A DNA stretch of 64,000 nt from Metallyticus violacea. Lineage: Eukaryota; Arthropoda; Insecta; Mantodea; Metallyticidae. Shown one piece after another: positions 1 through 12,544 of this stretch. The notes beneath the pieces were generated by a model. The model had not been told where the DNA came from. It saw only the letters and a list, made by a program, of their open reading frames with translations, and did not search any database. The translations under genes and the position numbers were made by a program. The stretch covers positions 14,113,001 through 14,177,000 of the forward strand of contig CM060841.1 of the NCBI GenBank assembly GCA_030762175.1. The letters are read 5' to 3'. Position 1 is the first letter of the stretch. Each line of letters opens with the position of its first letter.

Positions 1-1189
1 TGGTGCTATGCTTCTTTCACCACTGGGTTAACACATACATAAGAAGCATAAAAAAGACACGCTGTGCCTGCATAAACACAAGAGGCACAATACACTTTCT
101 GTGTAGAACGACTGCGACAGTCAGCAAGGTCAATAAGTAAGAAAGAAGGCTTGCTACCCCCTCCACGAAATAGCAAACGAAAGGGCTCGCTCATAGGAAA
201 AACCCGCGTCGCGGACGAAAGCATCACTGATAGCACTATATAATGCAGAAATAACGAATCTATAAGTCTTATTCGGAATGTTCAGGCTTTAATCCAACTA
301 GGTCTGTAGTCGCGAGGTCAAATATTTCCTTCCCACGAACCTTTAAATAAACTTTTATGTAAAATAAAAACGAAAGAAACGTTGATGTACAGGAGGGAAT
401 GTCACGTGTTTCTTCAGTGCTCTTTGACTTAAGGGGTTTCAGACTAAGTCCTGATATACTTAGTTATATTTACAGTTGTAACTGAAAATCTATTAGATCA
501 ACATAATATCTGGAATTTACGAAGCAAAAATTTTAATCGTAAATCGTAACAAAATTTTCATCTGATTCTTTGCCTTTTGCAAACAAGATTCACACTAACT
601 GAGCTCCATTCCAAATTTATTTTCAAGTTGCTCATAGTATGACTTCGAACTCTTAAGTCCAATGCAAATGTGGACATCGTTCGTGGACAAAATACAAAAC
701 ACAAATGCTCATTCGTTTTACCTGAGATATCAACTTGCTAACTTTATTCATTTCAAGTAAGTCCATACTGCTTCAATACTTTGTAATAAAAGACTTCTTT
801 TAGGATTTTGTTTAATAATTTCACTTTATTTACAATATCGTCGTATTTTGATTTACTACGTTGGAAGATACATGATCATTTTTCATAAAAAGTTTTATAA
901 AGATGCATTTTAGTTGTCAATTTTTCAGTCAAACTGCTGATATGGCCGTATAACGTTTATGAGTTGAAGAATAGAGATTTATTGAAGCAAGTGTAGTCGT
1001 CAATGCTCTGATAAAATGAAATGAGCTAAACTTTGTTTATTCGGTGCCACTGAATTCGAAACTGGCGTTAAAAACCACATGTTAGTTCTAGTTTTCGAAT
1101 TGCAGCCACTACCAGTAATGGGAAGTAACATGAAAGGACAACACTTCGCACTAAAAATAAAGAATTTGAGCATTTTTTTTTTTTTAACT
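1..1189. other. No gene recognised
   Basis: AT-rich sequence with only short shadow open frames. I see no conserved protein, RNA gene or repeat structure here. Confidence 0.5.
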
Positions 1190-2093
1190 GAGAGGGACTT
1201 CACATTCTGCAAAGATGTAATTGGCCTAATAGAGGCAATGAATATAGCACACTCCTGATCAATGGGACTGTTCATCGGTGTTTCGAAGACAAGTCTTAAA
1301 ACAGTACGTTTATCTAAGGGAAATCAGTTTCCTTCCATTCCTGTGGAATATATCACCAATACATATACAAATATGAGAAACATCCTGATAGAAGTAGACT
1401 ACGCGAGATACCAGTGGGAAGTGTGTGGGGATTTAAAGTTATTGCCATGTTATTAGCACTTAGTACTTAGCGAGTGGGATAGCCGTGCTAGAGACAAACA
1501 CTATTCTCAGAAAAGTTGGCCTATGAGGGAATCATTAACTCCTATAACGAAAAATGTATATGTATGAACCATTGATAGAGCGAAACAAAGTTTTGCTCCC
1601 AGCACTACATATAAAACTGGGACTTATGAAAAATTACGTAAAAGCTTTAGCTGCAAATGGCTCTGCATTCACTTACTTACGTCAAAAGTTCCCCAGGCTC
1701 AGTTTAGAAAACGTGAAAACTGGTGTGTTTGTCGGTCCACAGATTAGAGAACTTTTTAAAGACAATAATTTGAATTAGTTAAATGATAAGAAGAAAAGAG
1801 CATGAATAGTTTTCTGGGAAACTTCAAAGCTGAAATTTTCAAAGAATTTGTGGATGATCTGATGTACTGAAATGTAAAATGTCACTAAAAATGCACTTTT
1901 TGCAATCACACCTAGATTGTGGTGATGTTAGCGATGAACATGGTGAGCGGTTCCACCAGCATATTTCAGTGATGGAGCAAAGATATAAAGGGAAATGGGG
2001 TGCTGCCGTGCTAAGTGATTATTGCTGGATGGTGAAAAGGGGCGCTCCTGCAATACGGTACCAGAGACTGGCCAAAAAAGGCTTATTAAGATA
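1190..2093 (+). pseudogene. Decayed copy of a widespread repeat-family protein (hypothetical)
   Basis: Consecutive reading-frame pieces on the plus strand join into one protein in family order. They are a piece with CKDVIGLIEAMN (about 1,195-1,255), a piece with SKTSLKTV...FPSIPV and YQWEVCGDLK (1,262-1,440), CEWDSR-like remains (about 1,465), a 74-residue piece with HIKLGLMKNYVKA and GPQIREL (1,554-1,778), and a piece with MSLKMHFLQSHLD, SDEHGERFHQ and DYCW (1,879-2,094). I recognise this motif series from hypothetical proteins found in many copies in arthropod and other invertebrate genomes, which are probably transposon-borne; I do not know their function. Frameshifts and stops separate the pieces, including a broken stretch at 1,779-1,878 where the family has a continuous linker. 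This copy is therefore dead. Family recognition is from memory. Confidence 0.6.
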
Positions 2094-3585
2094 ATTAATT
2101 CTTTTTCACGTAGTCATATTTTGTTAAGATATATAGGTGAATATTAAATACCATTATCTCAAAAACAAGAACCAACAAATAAATTTAAACATTATTTTCG
2201 TGTTCAGTGACCCTAAAAACTTACAGGAAACATATTTTTTCACCATAACGCTCAATTTTTGAAAATTTGTAGGACAGTGTAATTTATTGCTTTCCCTATT
2301 CGTTAACATTATTGGCTTTTTTAATTGATAATCCTATTTTTTGCATAGTATGAATATTTCAGTCCTATTCTTGCACAGTGTCAATATTTTATTGATTTCC
2401 GAATTCAACTCTTTATCAAAAATGCCGCATGCCGTCTGTAGGACTGTGATTTCGTATTTACTTTTGGAAAAATACGTCTATTTAAATAGGGGATATCCCT
2501 TTAACATTTTTAATGATCCCTGTCCAGCGTTGTTATTATCAAAATTGATAATTACTGGACTATTTTGCCATGATTGTTAGTTTAAATGAAATTTAAAAAC
2601 CAAAGCTTTCGCCAACTACTGCGACCAGCATAGTTAGTGTGCTGAGTGAAAGACAGTTTAATTAATTTCTGCGTTATCTTCCTTGTGCAGTAACCGTTCT
2701 AAAGCTCAAGCTTCCGTCACACCACACACACTACTTACGACCCTGTAAGAGAACCAACGGAACAATATGAAGTTAAATGGAAAAGCGTAAAATTTGTGGA
2801 AAGGAAATATTTATCGCAACATTCACCTAAGTGACATGGGAAAGCTACGAAACACCGTGGTCAGATTAGCCGGCTCCAAGGGGTTTGATAAGGGATAGGA
2901 TTTTTTTATTATTGATGTCAATTTTAATTTAGATGTGTATAGTGTGTAATTGGGGTGAGCGTGTTGTGCATGGGGCTAACGAAAGGGATTGTTTTTAATG
3001 CGGAAGCAAGTGGTGCAGGCTTACTGTTCTCGCTCGAGTTACATATGACCAGCGTTATTTGGGTCAGAGTGAACAGGATTTAAAGGATTTTTATATTTTT
3101 TGTTGTATGTTCGGTTGAATATTTTTATTTGCCTAAAAGTGCAATATCGGATAGGTCCAGGCTAGGCAGCGAGATTACTTTTAGTGCTTCATGAAATTGT
3201 TAAGAATGTAAGTTTTACAATTTATGCATTTTCGGAGTGTAGCATTTCTTTTTTCCCCAAACCACCCTTTTCTGTATATTTTTATGCTGAAAACTAAGAA
3301 AACAGCACAAAAATAGTTGAAAAAATCTTTTTAAATGTACTTCTTCTGCATTCTTGAATTTCATTCTATTTTGAACCCATACCGGCCAATTTACGGTTTG
3401 AACTGTTTAGTATATTGCGTAATATCGTCTATCCGTCCTTTTTTGGGTCACCCTATGTTCTTGAGTTAATTGATTTCTACTAATATATTTTCTTTCCTAA
3501 AGAAAGAAAATGTTTTAGTTTTATTTATTATATTATTTCCTCCGAATAACTTATATAACAATATGCTATTTCTTATTCTTCGTAA
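2094..3585. other. No gene recognised
   Basis: AT-rich intergenic DNA. Short open frames (for example 2,341-2,580) show no family motif. Confidence 0.5.
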
Positions 3586-3862
3586 ACCGCCAAGGGTGGC
3601 CTAGGTCGTTAAGGCGCAGATTTGTGAGAAGGAAGTCTTGGGTTCGATTCCCGCCAGAACCTTCCTTCCTGACAGGTTTTTTTCCAGGTTTTCCTCATTC
3701 TGCATAAATGGCAAATGTCGGGGAGGTACCCTAAACTTAGAACGTTTACTTCCTTAAAAATAAATCCTTTCTCAATATATCATTTCATCTCATGTATCAT
3801 CAATGTCCATCACCTGTGGTGTCTCAGTAGCAAAAACGGGCGTAAAACACTATTAAAATATT
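3586..3862 (+). repeat. SINE-B copy, near full length
   Basis: This is a plus-strand copy of the second SINE family. The tRNA-like head has an A-box region (GTGGCCTAGGTCGTTAAGGC) and a B box (GGTTCGATTCCC). The body follows (CAGGTTTTCCTCA, GGGGAGGTACCCTAAA, ATATATCATTTCAT) and the 3' end reads CAAAAACGGGCGTAAAACAC. The A box resembles a tRNA-Ser/Leu type with GGTTAAGGCG. It is the best plus-strand reference copy in the window. Confidence 0.8.
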
Positions 3863-4423
3863 CTTAATGTGCCATTTTTATATTTAATTGTACCAAATAT
3901 TCTTCTTTAGAAAACTAAAATCTTCTGTTTTGCTGCGTCTTTTAACACCCATGTTCATTAATACAGGTAGCAGTTAACCATATTACTGTTTTAGTTTTAC
4001 TGTTTTAGATATCAACTTTTAATAAACATTTTATTGGCAAAATATGCGTCACTGCTTAATAATGTTCTTTTCTTTTATATCATTATATCCATTTAGGATC
4101 GATTCAAGACATTTAAAATATTTCACTTGTTCAGTTAATGTTATCAAAATTTACATTATACTGTTGAGCAAAAATGTCCTTAGTAATTTTCGCGATGCTC
4201 AAATTTCAAACGTTGGCAGCAATTAAATGCGCAAAGAATAAAGCAAGAACGAATCGTTGCCGAGAAAGCTGGTAGGTTCCAGTTATCCTACTAGTTTGTA
4301 TATCTGAATTTAAAAGAGAAACTGCAGCACTGTTGAAAATATGCAAGGCCTTCTGTGCTGAAAGACCAACAACAATGGGTAACGAGGCTCTAGTAATGAT
4401 TTTTCACTGAATTTTCACACGAG

Positions 4424-4960
4424 GTGACAGTGACTCAAGCTGAGGTCAGTTTTGCATTGTTGTCACGTCAGCACAAGTACCCCTTTCTTGTTAGGTTGCC
4501 CACATGTGACACCCCAAGACACTGTTTTGCAACCCATGAATCCATTCCCAAACAACCGAAACCACCAATACACCAAAGGAAGATTGTGCTCTGTTTGGGG
4601 TATTGTGGATTGAGAAATTCTGCCAAAACGATTGACGCCATTGTGTGCTCTAACCAGCTGGAACTGTCCATAAAATACAAAAAGTTAATAGCCTGCACTC
4701 CTGAATCGCAAAGGTTCTTTTGCACGATAATGCAAAAACACATTCAGCTAATGTGACTCGTGAAAATAGTATCCGTCTTGATTGCGAGACTCTAGTACTC
4801 CTATATATTCTCCAGATATTGCAGCAACAGACCACCATCTTTTCCTTTCTTCAGATAATCGGCTCCGAAAACAGCAATGCCGAAAGTGCAATTCTGGAAA
4901 CTACACTGGACGTACTTTTACTTTTCTCCCTAGGGAGAAAATGATATTCACATTCTTCTA
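4424..4960 (+). pseudogene. Mariner-type transposase fossil
   Basis: The plus-strand frames carry the C-terminal half of a mariner-type transposase. An open frame (4,424-4,756) has the region before the second catalytic Asp, including QRKIVLCLGYCG. The HDNAKTHSANVTRE block is in another frame (about 4,720-4,770), and a SPDIAATDHHLF block (YSPDLAPSDYHLF in active relatives) is in a third (about 4,805-4,850). The three frames and the altered catalytic Asp context (ATDH for PSDY) show it is inactive. I did not find terminal inverted repeats. Confidence 0.65.
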
Positions 4961-5225
4961 TCGTGTTATCAGAACGTTCTCGATATATTTAATACTAAGA
5001 GAATATTCAGAATGTTACTGGACTGAAACCAACAGAGCTTTTTTGATCATCCCAGCATTCTTTGTGGTACATTCTAGATGTTTTGTTTTAGAATTGTTAA
5101 TTATTAGACCATCAACATTTGCTTTTTTCAGCATCTGAAATGTTTAAATTAAGAGTTGGTTCATTTATTTTAAAAATAATGATTTTAATAAAAGAAGGGC
5201 AAATAGTAGAACTTTTTTTGGTTTT

Positions 5226-5510
5226 GTTTATTTAAGGACGCTCTTTAACATCTCAGGTCATCAGCTTCCCATACAATTCAGGGCGTGAAACGGCCGACAA
5301 ATTTTGCTCAGATGCCTGTTCTTTCAGGCTTGAGGTTCTTTACGTGCCGTAAATGTACGACACGGGACCCACGGCTTTACTTCCCTTCCGAAGGGAGCCA
5401 TACTTTGAATTTTTACGCCCGAAAAAAATCCATCGGTCCTGGTCAGGATCGAACCCGCGATCTTGGGTTTAGGAGGCAAGTATGGTTACCACTATACCTC
5501 CAGGACCGAC
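5226..5510 (-). repeat. SINE-A copy, near full length
   Basis: This is a minus-strand copy of the main SINE family. Read on the minus strand it starts GTCGGTCCTGGAGGTATAG, has the A-box region TAGTGGTAACCATACTTGCC and the B box GGGTTCGATCCTGACC, then the CGGGCGTAAAAA body, and ends with ACGTCCTTAAATAAAC-type sequence. The tRNA-like head shows it was a Pol III transcript. An open frame across it is incidental. Confidence 0.8.
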
Positions 5511-6686
5511 TTAGTTTTCTGAAACTGTTACTGTCTTTTGTAACAGATTTTTGGTTGAAATATTTCCTGCACTCTTGCAACAGGGAACATATTTTACGTA
5601 CTATAAAATAATTATATTAATCTAAATCTCTTGCACTAGTTCGAATCTTCAGCAGTCTTGCATAACTCTATTCCTCCATATCCTGCGACTTGCAATGCTT
5701 CTTAGAAGAAATTAGATCCAAGCATCGCCCACACCTCTTTCTAACCTCTGATCTAATGGACGGAATGTTTCCCGAGCGTTGTGTAGGCGAGAGACTGTTT
5801 ATATTCCTCGCTAACATTTCATAAATTATGTTTGAATGACAGGCATATCTACAAACAAAAGAGTACACAGAGATGCATGCTTCAGGCTATGTAGTTCTTT
5901 GTCTTTCATCCTAACGTCTATAAAGTTTGATATATACATTCCTTGGGCGTCGAGAAGAATTCAAAGGTTACAGAAGCTTTTCTAGTAAACTGTGTGATCT
6001 TTATTGCTTAAATATTTATTTGTTCATTGTGTAACTTCGGGAAGGTTGTTTATAGATCACGTTGTTAGACCAAACATTTCATTACCAACCACTCGTTTTT
6101 TTTTTAAAAAAAAAAAAAAAAAAAGCTTACTCTCTATAGCTTCATTACTTTCTTATAGTCAAGTTTCAGCATGATTATAAAAATAAAAAGCAAATTAAGA
6201 AGTATAGTGGCATATTCTGCTGTTTCTTGAAGCTAACAACAATATCTAATATCTAATAATTGCTAGGTAGTCGCAGGTGATAATATGGATAACTTATTTT
6301 TGAATCTGAAAACCGAAAAAGAACTTTCATTCAAAAACTGAGTATCTACTTATTTAAAATAAATTTAATAAAAACTAAAAAATGTGAATTTATAAATAGA
6401 GGGGGGGGGGAGTTAAAAATGTTGATAGGTTTCACCTCGTCATTTTAACAAATCCCACTTTGAAATTTCAAACTGCATTCTTACCTTCTGATATTTAAAA
6501 TTTAAAGAAAGTTACATTTTTGTTTTATACTGTTGCCTGTCCATCTGAATTGTTTTTATTGTGTTTGAATTCGGACAAAACAAAAGTATAAAACGATTGA
6601 GTATTTAGGGTAATAAATGTGTGGTTGTATTAGATTGTTTAAAAATGGTGTAACCCTACAAGAAATAATAGGATATCGAAATAGAC

Positions 6687-6733
<47 letters not shown>

Positions 6734-7724
6734 CATTTGGCGTTATAGCCTGGGGTGAGCCATGGCCTGCCGCGGCGACCTCTGCTTACTGTATCTCCGT
6801 ATTACGACTTCTGTGATAGAGGGCAGAATTGCAGGGGTTCATGTGAATCAGCCTGCCGGCACTCCGCCTGGTCGAAATAGGCTGTATTATTGTTTTATTA
6901 ATAATTTTATTGTATTGCTGTAATACTTGTATTTGGTATATTAAACAAAATAAATTCTGTTTCATCCTATAGCTGACATACATTTTATTCGTCCAAATTC
7001 AAACGACAGTAGCAGTAATCCAGGTTGTTAGGCAATAATAGAAAACAAAAGATGTAGCAATAATTTAATCCTCTTTAAAATGTAATTTTCACAACATGGA
7101 GTGCCATTTAACGTTTCAAAGTGGGTTGACAAAAAATATTTATCTCAATATCCAAGTTGCGTTTTTTATTTGTTTTAATTAAATCGGTAGTTGATCAAAT
7201 GGGCCAAGTTTTAAATTAAAACTCTTCATATTATAAACATACAAGAAGAGGCACATAAAAGTACTACTTTAAATGTTTCCTATATTAATGCTGATACGAC
7301 AAACTGTTTTTGGTGAGTAGAACTTTACATGAGGGCTCATAAAACTAGCCAATAGAGAATTAATATTAATAATAAAAATGAGTATTTTCAGCACAAAGTA
7401 ATTTTTAGTGAAACAATAACTATAGCTATAGCAAAAATTAACTAAATTAAATTAGAAAAATAATGGCATTTACCGTATGTTTCTAATGCAATTAGTTTAC
7501 AAGTAATCGATTTTTGAAGATGTGGCCATTAAAATTAAGTGAACAGTAATACGACACTTATGAGGATGGTTTTATAAGTTACTTGTTCGCATACTAACAG
7601 AGGACAATATCGATAAGTATCCATAAAGTTTGCTTTCCACATGTCAATGGTCGCAAGTTATTCTGATTTTAATTCACTGTTTGACAGATGTTTCGAGTGA
7701 CGATCAAAACGGATTGTTGGCTTA
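5511..7724. other. No gene recognised; simple repeats
   Basis: AT-rich sequence. It contains a T10A19 block at 6,096-6,124, a G10 run near 6,402-6,411 and a TTA microsatellite. A short minus-strand open frame (5,668-5,868) and others are unrecognised. Confidence 0.5.
6687..6734. repeat. (TTA)n microsatellite
   Basis: About 16 uninterrupted TTA units. Confidence 0.95.
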
Positions 7725-7970
7725 TTTTATTTACGGACGCTCTTCAACATCTCAGGTCATCAGCGTCCCATCAATACAGGCAGGGTGTGAAACGGCCGAC
7801 AAATTTTGCTCAGAGGCAACTTCTTTCAGGCTTGAGGTTCTTTTTCGTGCCGTAAATCTACGCCATACTTAAGGTTTTTACATCCGAAAATTATCATCAA
7901 ACCTGGCCGGGATTAACCCGCGATCTTAGGCTTGCGAGGCAAATATGGTTACCACTATACTTCCAGGACT
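7725..7970 (-). repeat. SINE-A copy with internal deletion
   Basis: This minus-strand SINE-A has the 3' end (GGACGCTCTTCAACATCTCA on the plus strand), the body and the tRNA-like head. The stretch between the CCGTAAATCTACG and CCATACTTAAGG motifs has lost about 45 bp that other copies contain (the CCCACGGCTTTACTTCCC block). Confidence 0.75.
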
Positions 7971-8015
7971 TTAAAATAAAACCCGGATAAGATAGGACTT
8001 CCTGATTTTTTTTTA

Positions 8016-8172
8016 ATTGTGTTTAACGCCCGTTTTCACTACTGAGGCACCAGGGGCGGTGAACACTAGTGATACATGAAATGAAATGATATATTGAGAA
8101 GGGATTTTTTTTTTTAAGGATGGAAACATTCCAGACCTAAGTCCACCTTATTCTGAAACTGATTACCTCCCC
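8016..8172 (-). repeat. SINE-B copy, 3' part only
   Basis: This minus-strand copy keeps the GTTTAACGCCCGTTTTCACT end and the ATGATATATTGAGAAGGGA body. It breaks off near an ACCTCCCC motif, so the tRNA-like head is missing. Confidence 0.7.
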
Positions 8173-10440
8173 TCTTTAAGCGTTTTGAACCATCTTGGAG
8201 CTGTGTAATAGGAAAGAACAAACTCTCCATAGGCCTCAACTGAAGATTTATAGTGACGAAAGCACAATTTCAGAGCAGTATATTGTTCTTCGCGTGACAT
8301 CTTAATTTTGCTGAACATGTCTCAACTTGCACACCTCTCACAGCGGGAACCGTAAGTTACGACAATGAAACTAATACCACGTTAAGCTAACAAAACATTA
8401 TAAAGTTAAATGTTTGTGACAGAAATAATGCCTGTAAAAATATGATAATTCGTTTTTGAACAGCTCTTGTGTAAACAAAAATAAAGTAATTTGTAGCGAG
8501 TGACACTTTGTAACAAAGCTGACTCGGCGCCTGAAAGGTGACCTTGAACGAGAAAATTAAGAATTGATAACCCGGGGGATTTGATCGGCCGGCTGGCCAT
8601 TGCGATACGCGCTTGTGATCAGCGAGTAGCTAACTGGGAGGCATTAAAGCGGAGAAAATTGTTGATTCGAGTGAGAAATTTCTCCTCTGAGCCCTCATAA
8701 ACACCGTCGCTTCCAATAGCGTTAAAATAAACGGACCCTTCCAACATGGTCGAAATGCGAAACCGTTAAATAGATAGGCACAAGTATATGTACAATGAGG
8801 ATATTAGAATTAGGGCCGCCTCAGCGCTGCTTCTTATTGGGGAAGTATAGCCGACGCATCGGGAAGATAGAGTCGCCGCGCATGAAGTTAGAGTTTTCAT
8901 TTCAGTTTTATATTTTCGCTGAAAGTGTGCATATAAAACTGATAATAATTAGTGTTAACTTCTGTTTTAAGAAATATTGAAAAGGATGCCCTTCAGCGTC
9001 AATACATTGCTGGCATCTGTACGTAGGAAATTCCTGTATTTCATCTCTAACTTTTCTTCCGTAGGGATTTAGTGGTTCGGAAAACGTTCCCTGAGTGAAG
9101 ATGGCCGAAAGCTTAGTCGACGATACAAACATTACTCGGCTGCAGGCCCGTGAAGTCATCATAAACGTCTCTTGTCATTGAGAGATTCTGTTTCCTGTAA
9201 CTTTTCATCAAGTTGGCCAACAATTTCTCTACCTGAAAACCCGATTGCCGGGGTAATTTTTGGTTAATTGCCTTACATTTCTCGTACATAAAAACCCGTT
9301 CTTCAGGATTATATTTATTCAGTGGCACAACTAACCAAGAAGAATTAGTACACAATTTTCACAAGCACCGAGTGACACATGAACGCACAACGATCGCTGA
9401 CAAAGCCTCCCTAAACCTGCACATGCATATTTACGGCCTTGACGGTTGACCTTTCCCAGTATTAGCAGTTTTCTCCCGTCCCGTTACTCAAATAACCTCA
9501 TTGTATATGCATGGAAATCAGCATTTACGTGTCGCTTAACCACTAAACACTTAGCTACAAAATCAATCTCCAACATTTCTGACCTCCAAGAAGATAGTTT
9601 TAACTCCCGACATTTGGTTGATAAAATATTAAGTGTCTATTCCTTTTGTAGTGACACCGTATATTAAACAATTTTTTGTAACAGTAACTTTTTCATCTAA
9701 AAGTTCTCTAAATGTATGTATGATTTCTTGGAATCTTTTTAATTGATGAAAATAAATACACAACGACATAGCACATAGGGCACAATAGTGGGTCATAGCT
9801 TAGAAATTCATCACGCCCAGGTCCTGGCCAAAGCTCGCGACCTTGTCGCTATCGACTACCACTGTTATCGAGCGCAGAGAGGAATTAATTATCAGAAAAT
9901 ATTTGAAGTCAGTGCAGCGAAATGCTCTTTGAGCTACACAGCTGTTTCTCTAACGCTTCAGTTACAGTATTCTGGTGAAAAATCTGGTTTTATTTTATTC
10001 TTAAAATCCATAGTTGAGGAGCCTGCTCGCTCTTTTAATTTTCCTGACATCTCTCTCCAGCTCTTTTAATGATGGCGACCTCTTGGCTCGTAAGTTAATG
10101 TTTCTTTTGGGATTTTCTCATCTGGTGTTTTCTGTAAATGGTTTCCTCATTTTTTTGATAAATTTTTATATTTACATTTACTAATAGACCCTAATCGTTC
10201 TTACTTCACCTTTACTAATTATCCCCTCGCTAATAAAACTTTTAACTGCCTTTAATATCTCATTACAGCAGATTTAACAGGTCTCGGCTTTCTTTCATAT
10301 CTATTCAAGAATTGTGACTAAAACCTCTAGAATTAGAAGTGACATCACTGAAATAGATTTTTAGTTTACTTTCATAGTATTTTTTAAATTATTTCATTTA
10401 TAATTTCAAACGTCTGCATACATTTTTTATTTATTTTTGC
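8173..10440. other. No gene recognised; relatively CpG-rich
   Basis: Three open frames were examined: minus 8,908-9,162, minus 9,113-9,355 and plus 9,788-10,069. None matches a family I know. The two overlapping minus frames could be pieces of one decayed coding region, but this is unsupported. Positions 8,580-9,180 are CpG-rich compared with the rest of the window (about 35 CpGs in 600 bp by hand). Confidence 0.4.
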
Positions 10441-10784
10441 TTCGTAATTAAACATTAGTCAGTTTAGCATAATGGGAATAGCATTCGTTCTGTACTACAG
10501 TTATCTACATTGTCGTGGTTTTCAAAATGATGTCCAGAGATTCGCCGTGGAAATCAAGCGCACCGCATGTCAGTTGACAACAGGATCAATGAAGCCGTGC
10601 TCTCTTCGGCCTGCATTCAGATTACAGGACAATACACATATGGAGACAAGAACGTAATCTGATATACAGCAGGTTCACAAAGTCAAAGAAGATAATATCC
10701 ATGCTCTGGGGAGGAGTAATAGCAAATAAAAAAAAAAAACACATCTCGTTTTGATCCATAAATGAAAATATCGGGGGGGGGGGG

Positions 10785-11480
10785 GGAAACTATCAAATCC
10801 GTTTCATCATGCGACGTGCATTTGTCTTGTGATCAGTGTAGCCAACTCTATACCTCCACTATATAATTCCTGAACACGCATCACTGACCAATTTTACTAG
10901 AGGCGGGGGGGAGCTATTAAAAGATACAAAAGCATGAACAATCGACAATCATAACGCAAAATGGAGAGTTCTTCAGAGCGTTTTTGGTGATGCGTCAAAT
11001 GTGCAAATTGATCTAATCATTAGGAATTCCAAATCACAGAATACACAGCAAAATAGAGACACTACATATTATCTTTCTTTTTTTTTAGCCAATAGCCGCC
11101 TTTTGTCCATTTAAGTTTCATGGTTTCTGAATAGAATAGATATTCATAAGTATAACATTTTATACAAGTGTTAATAGTCCGTGCGCTAATTTCAAATATA
11201 TATATCACTTTTATTCTTATTCTATTCACGAAATAGTTCTAAACTCGTATTTTGTTTGTCTATATTGGCATTACTCACAATCGGCATTCTTCTGTCGCGA
11301 GATTGCTTGAAAAGGTTACGTACAAATACACAATCATTACAGTTTTGTAAGCCATGTTTAGAGGAATTGTACTTTATTTTTATTTTATTTCTCCTGATAA
11401 ATTCACTCGAGGGTCTGAACTTTCCATATAATCTCAGACCCTCTCGTGATATTAATTGTGATATAATTACGTTAAAGTTA
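10785..11480 (+). repeat. Unclassified dispersed repeat R1, copy 1
   Basis: This segment aligns with the reverse complement of 22,650-23,310 over nearly its whole length. Shared blocks include TTGTCTTGTGATCAGTG / ATGTCTTGTGGTCAGTG, CAAATGTGCAAATTGATCT, TTTTGTCCATTT and TTTTGTAAGCCA. Both copies encode a weakly similar peptide with LQFCKP and LEELY. The left edge is a G14 run at 10,772-10,785. I cannot assign a class: no transposase or reverse transcriptase motif is visible. Confidence 0.65.
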
Positions 11481-11804
11481 TTAGAAAATTTAGAAAAATG
11501 CTCCATTCCTTAAAATATTAATGTTACTACGTTTTATTAATGTTAATTTATTGTAGAGAGTGACATTACATGTGCAAAATGTTTAAAAAATACAAGTTGT
11601 AGTCTGCCATGATACGTTTAACCCAAAATAATTACGCGAAATGAACAAATAAACATGGTAGATGATGCTTTTAAAACATTTCACAAAATGTTTATAGCAA
11701 TAAAAGAGACAGACAAATCTTGATAACGCTAAAAGTGTATATTCTCATATTCTAGATATTCTGGTGACTGTAATATTAAAATGAAAGATAACTTTAAAGA
11801 GTGT
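11481..11804. other. No gene recognised
   Basis: AT-rich sequence with no feature seen. Confidence 0.5.
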
Positions 11805-11990
11805 AATTTGACCTAAGTCGTTAAAGCATGTCCTCATTAAGAGTTAGGGTTCAATTTCCCCAGAACCATTCTCTGCGAGGTTTTTTTCCAAGTTTTTCTC
11901 AGGCCTTAAGAAGGCAAATGCCGGGGAGGTACCCTAAACGTAGGACTGCAGGCTTCCTTCTTCCTCTTCCCAAAGAAAAGACCCTTTCCT
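11805..11990 (+). repeat. SINE-B copy, 5' two-thirds
   Basis: This diverged plus-strand SINE-B runs from the GACCTAAGTCGTTAAAGC head through GGGGAGGTACCCTAAAC. It is abruptly followed by a second SINE-B in the same orientation. Confidence 0.7.
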
Positions 11991-11992
11991 AA

Positions 11993-12312
11993 AGGTCCTT
12001 AATGCGAGACTCTTTACCGAGAAGTCTGGGGTTCGATTCTCAGCATGACTTCCCTCCCTGACTGAGATTTTTTCCCAAGTTTTCCTCATTTCTCATAAAT
12101 GGCAAACTGGGGAGGTTCACACCTAAATTTAGGTGTGAAACGCTTCCTTTCTAAAAACAAAAAAAACAAAAACAAAAACAAAAAACAAAAAAGAAAAGAA
12201 AAGAAAAAGAAAAAAAATCTTTTCCCAATTTATCATTTCATTTCATGTATCACCAGTGTCTACTGCCTGTGATACCTCAGCAGTAAAAACGGGCGTTAAG
12301 CGTTATTTAAAA
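11993..12312 (+). repeat. SINE-B copy with A-rich internal expansion
   Basis: This second plus-strand SINE-B lies in tandem with the previous one. It starts inside the head region (AAGGTCCTTAATGCGAGACT) and has B box GGGGTTCGATTCTC. It ends with AGTAAAAACGGGCGTTAAGC. An A-rich CAAAAA/GAAAA expansion (about 12,157-12,222) sits where other copies have a short A run. Confidence 0.75.
12157..12222. repeat. A-rich (CAAAAA)n/(GAAAA)n simple repeat
   Basis: It lies inside the SINE-B copy and probably expanded from the family's internal A-rich stretch. Confidence 0.85.
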
Positions 12313-12544
12313 ATAAATTAAAATAAAATAAAATCCATCGCATCTAATGACTAAGTAGCAAAAATGATAAGAGGAACAAAATGTAATTTGATTGCAATAA
12401 GTAAATTTGGAATAAGAGTCAAATAGAAAAAAATTCGAGGTCACGGCCTGCCCTATCATTCCCTGCCCGACCTGAATCGCCAATCTTCCTCTTCGGAGTC
12501 TGAATGCCCTAGAGACCTCTAAGGTTATCTCTCTGTCTCTCGTC

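Noticed and set aside
5440..5510. tRNA gene on the minus strand
   Set aside because: The A and B boxes belong to the SINE-A head. It lacks a full cloverleaf and continues into the conserved SINE body; the same applies to all other tRNA-like hits.
8908..9355. Two overlapping minus-strand ORFs as a host gene
   Set aside because: No family motif, no splice signals supporting a model, and different frames.
10472..10740. Tc1-like transposase fragment (frame with MLWGGVIANKK-like residues)
   Set aside because: One short match to the M-V-W-G-G-x-x-x-x-x-K pattern, with no other transposase motif in order and no terminal repeats.
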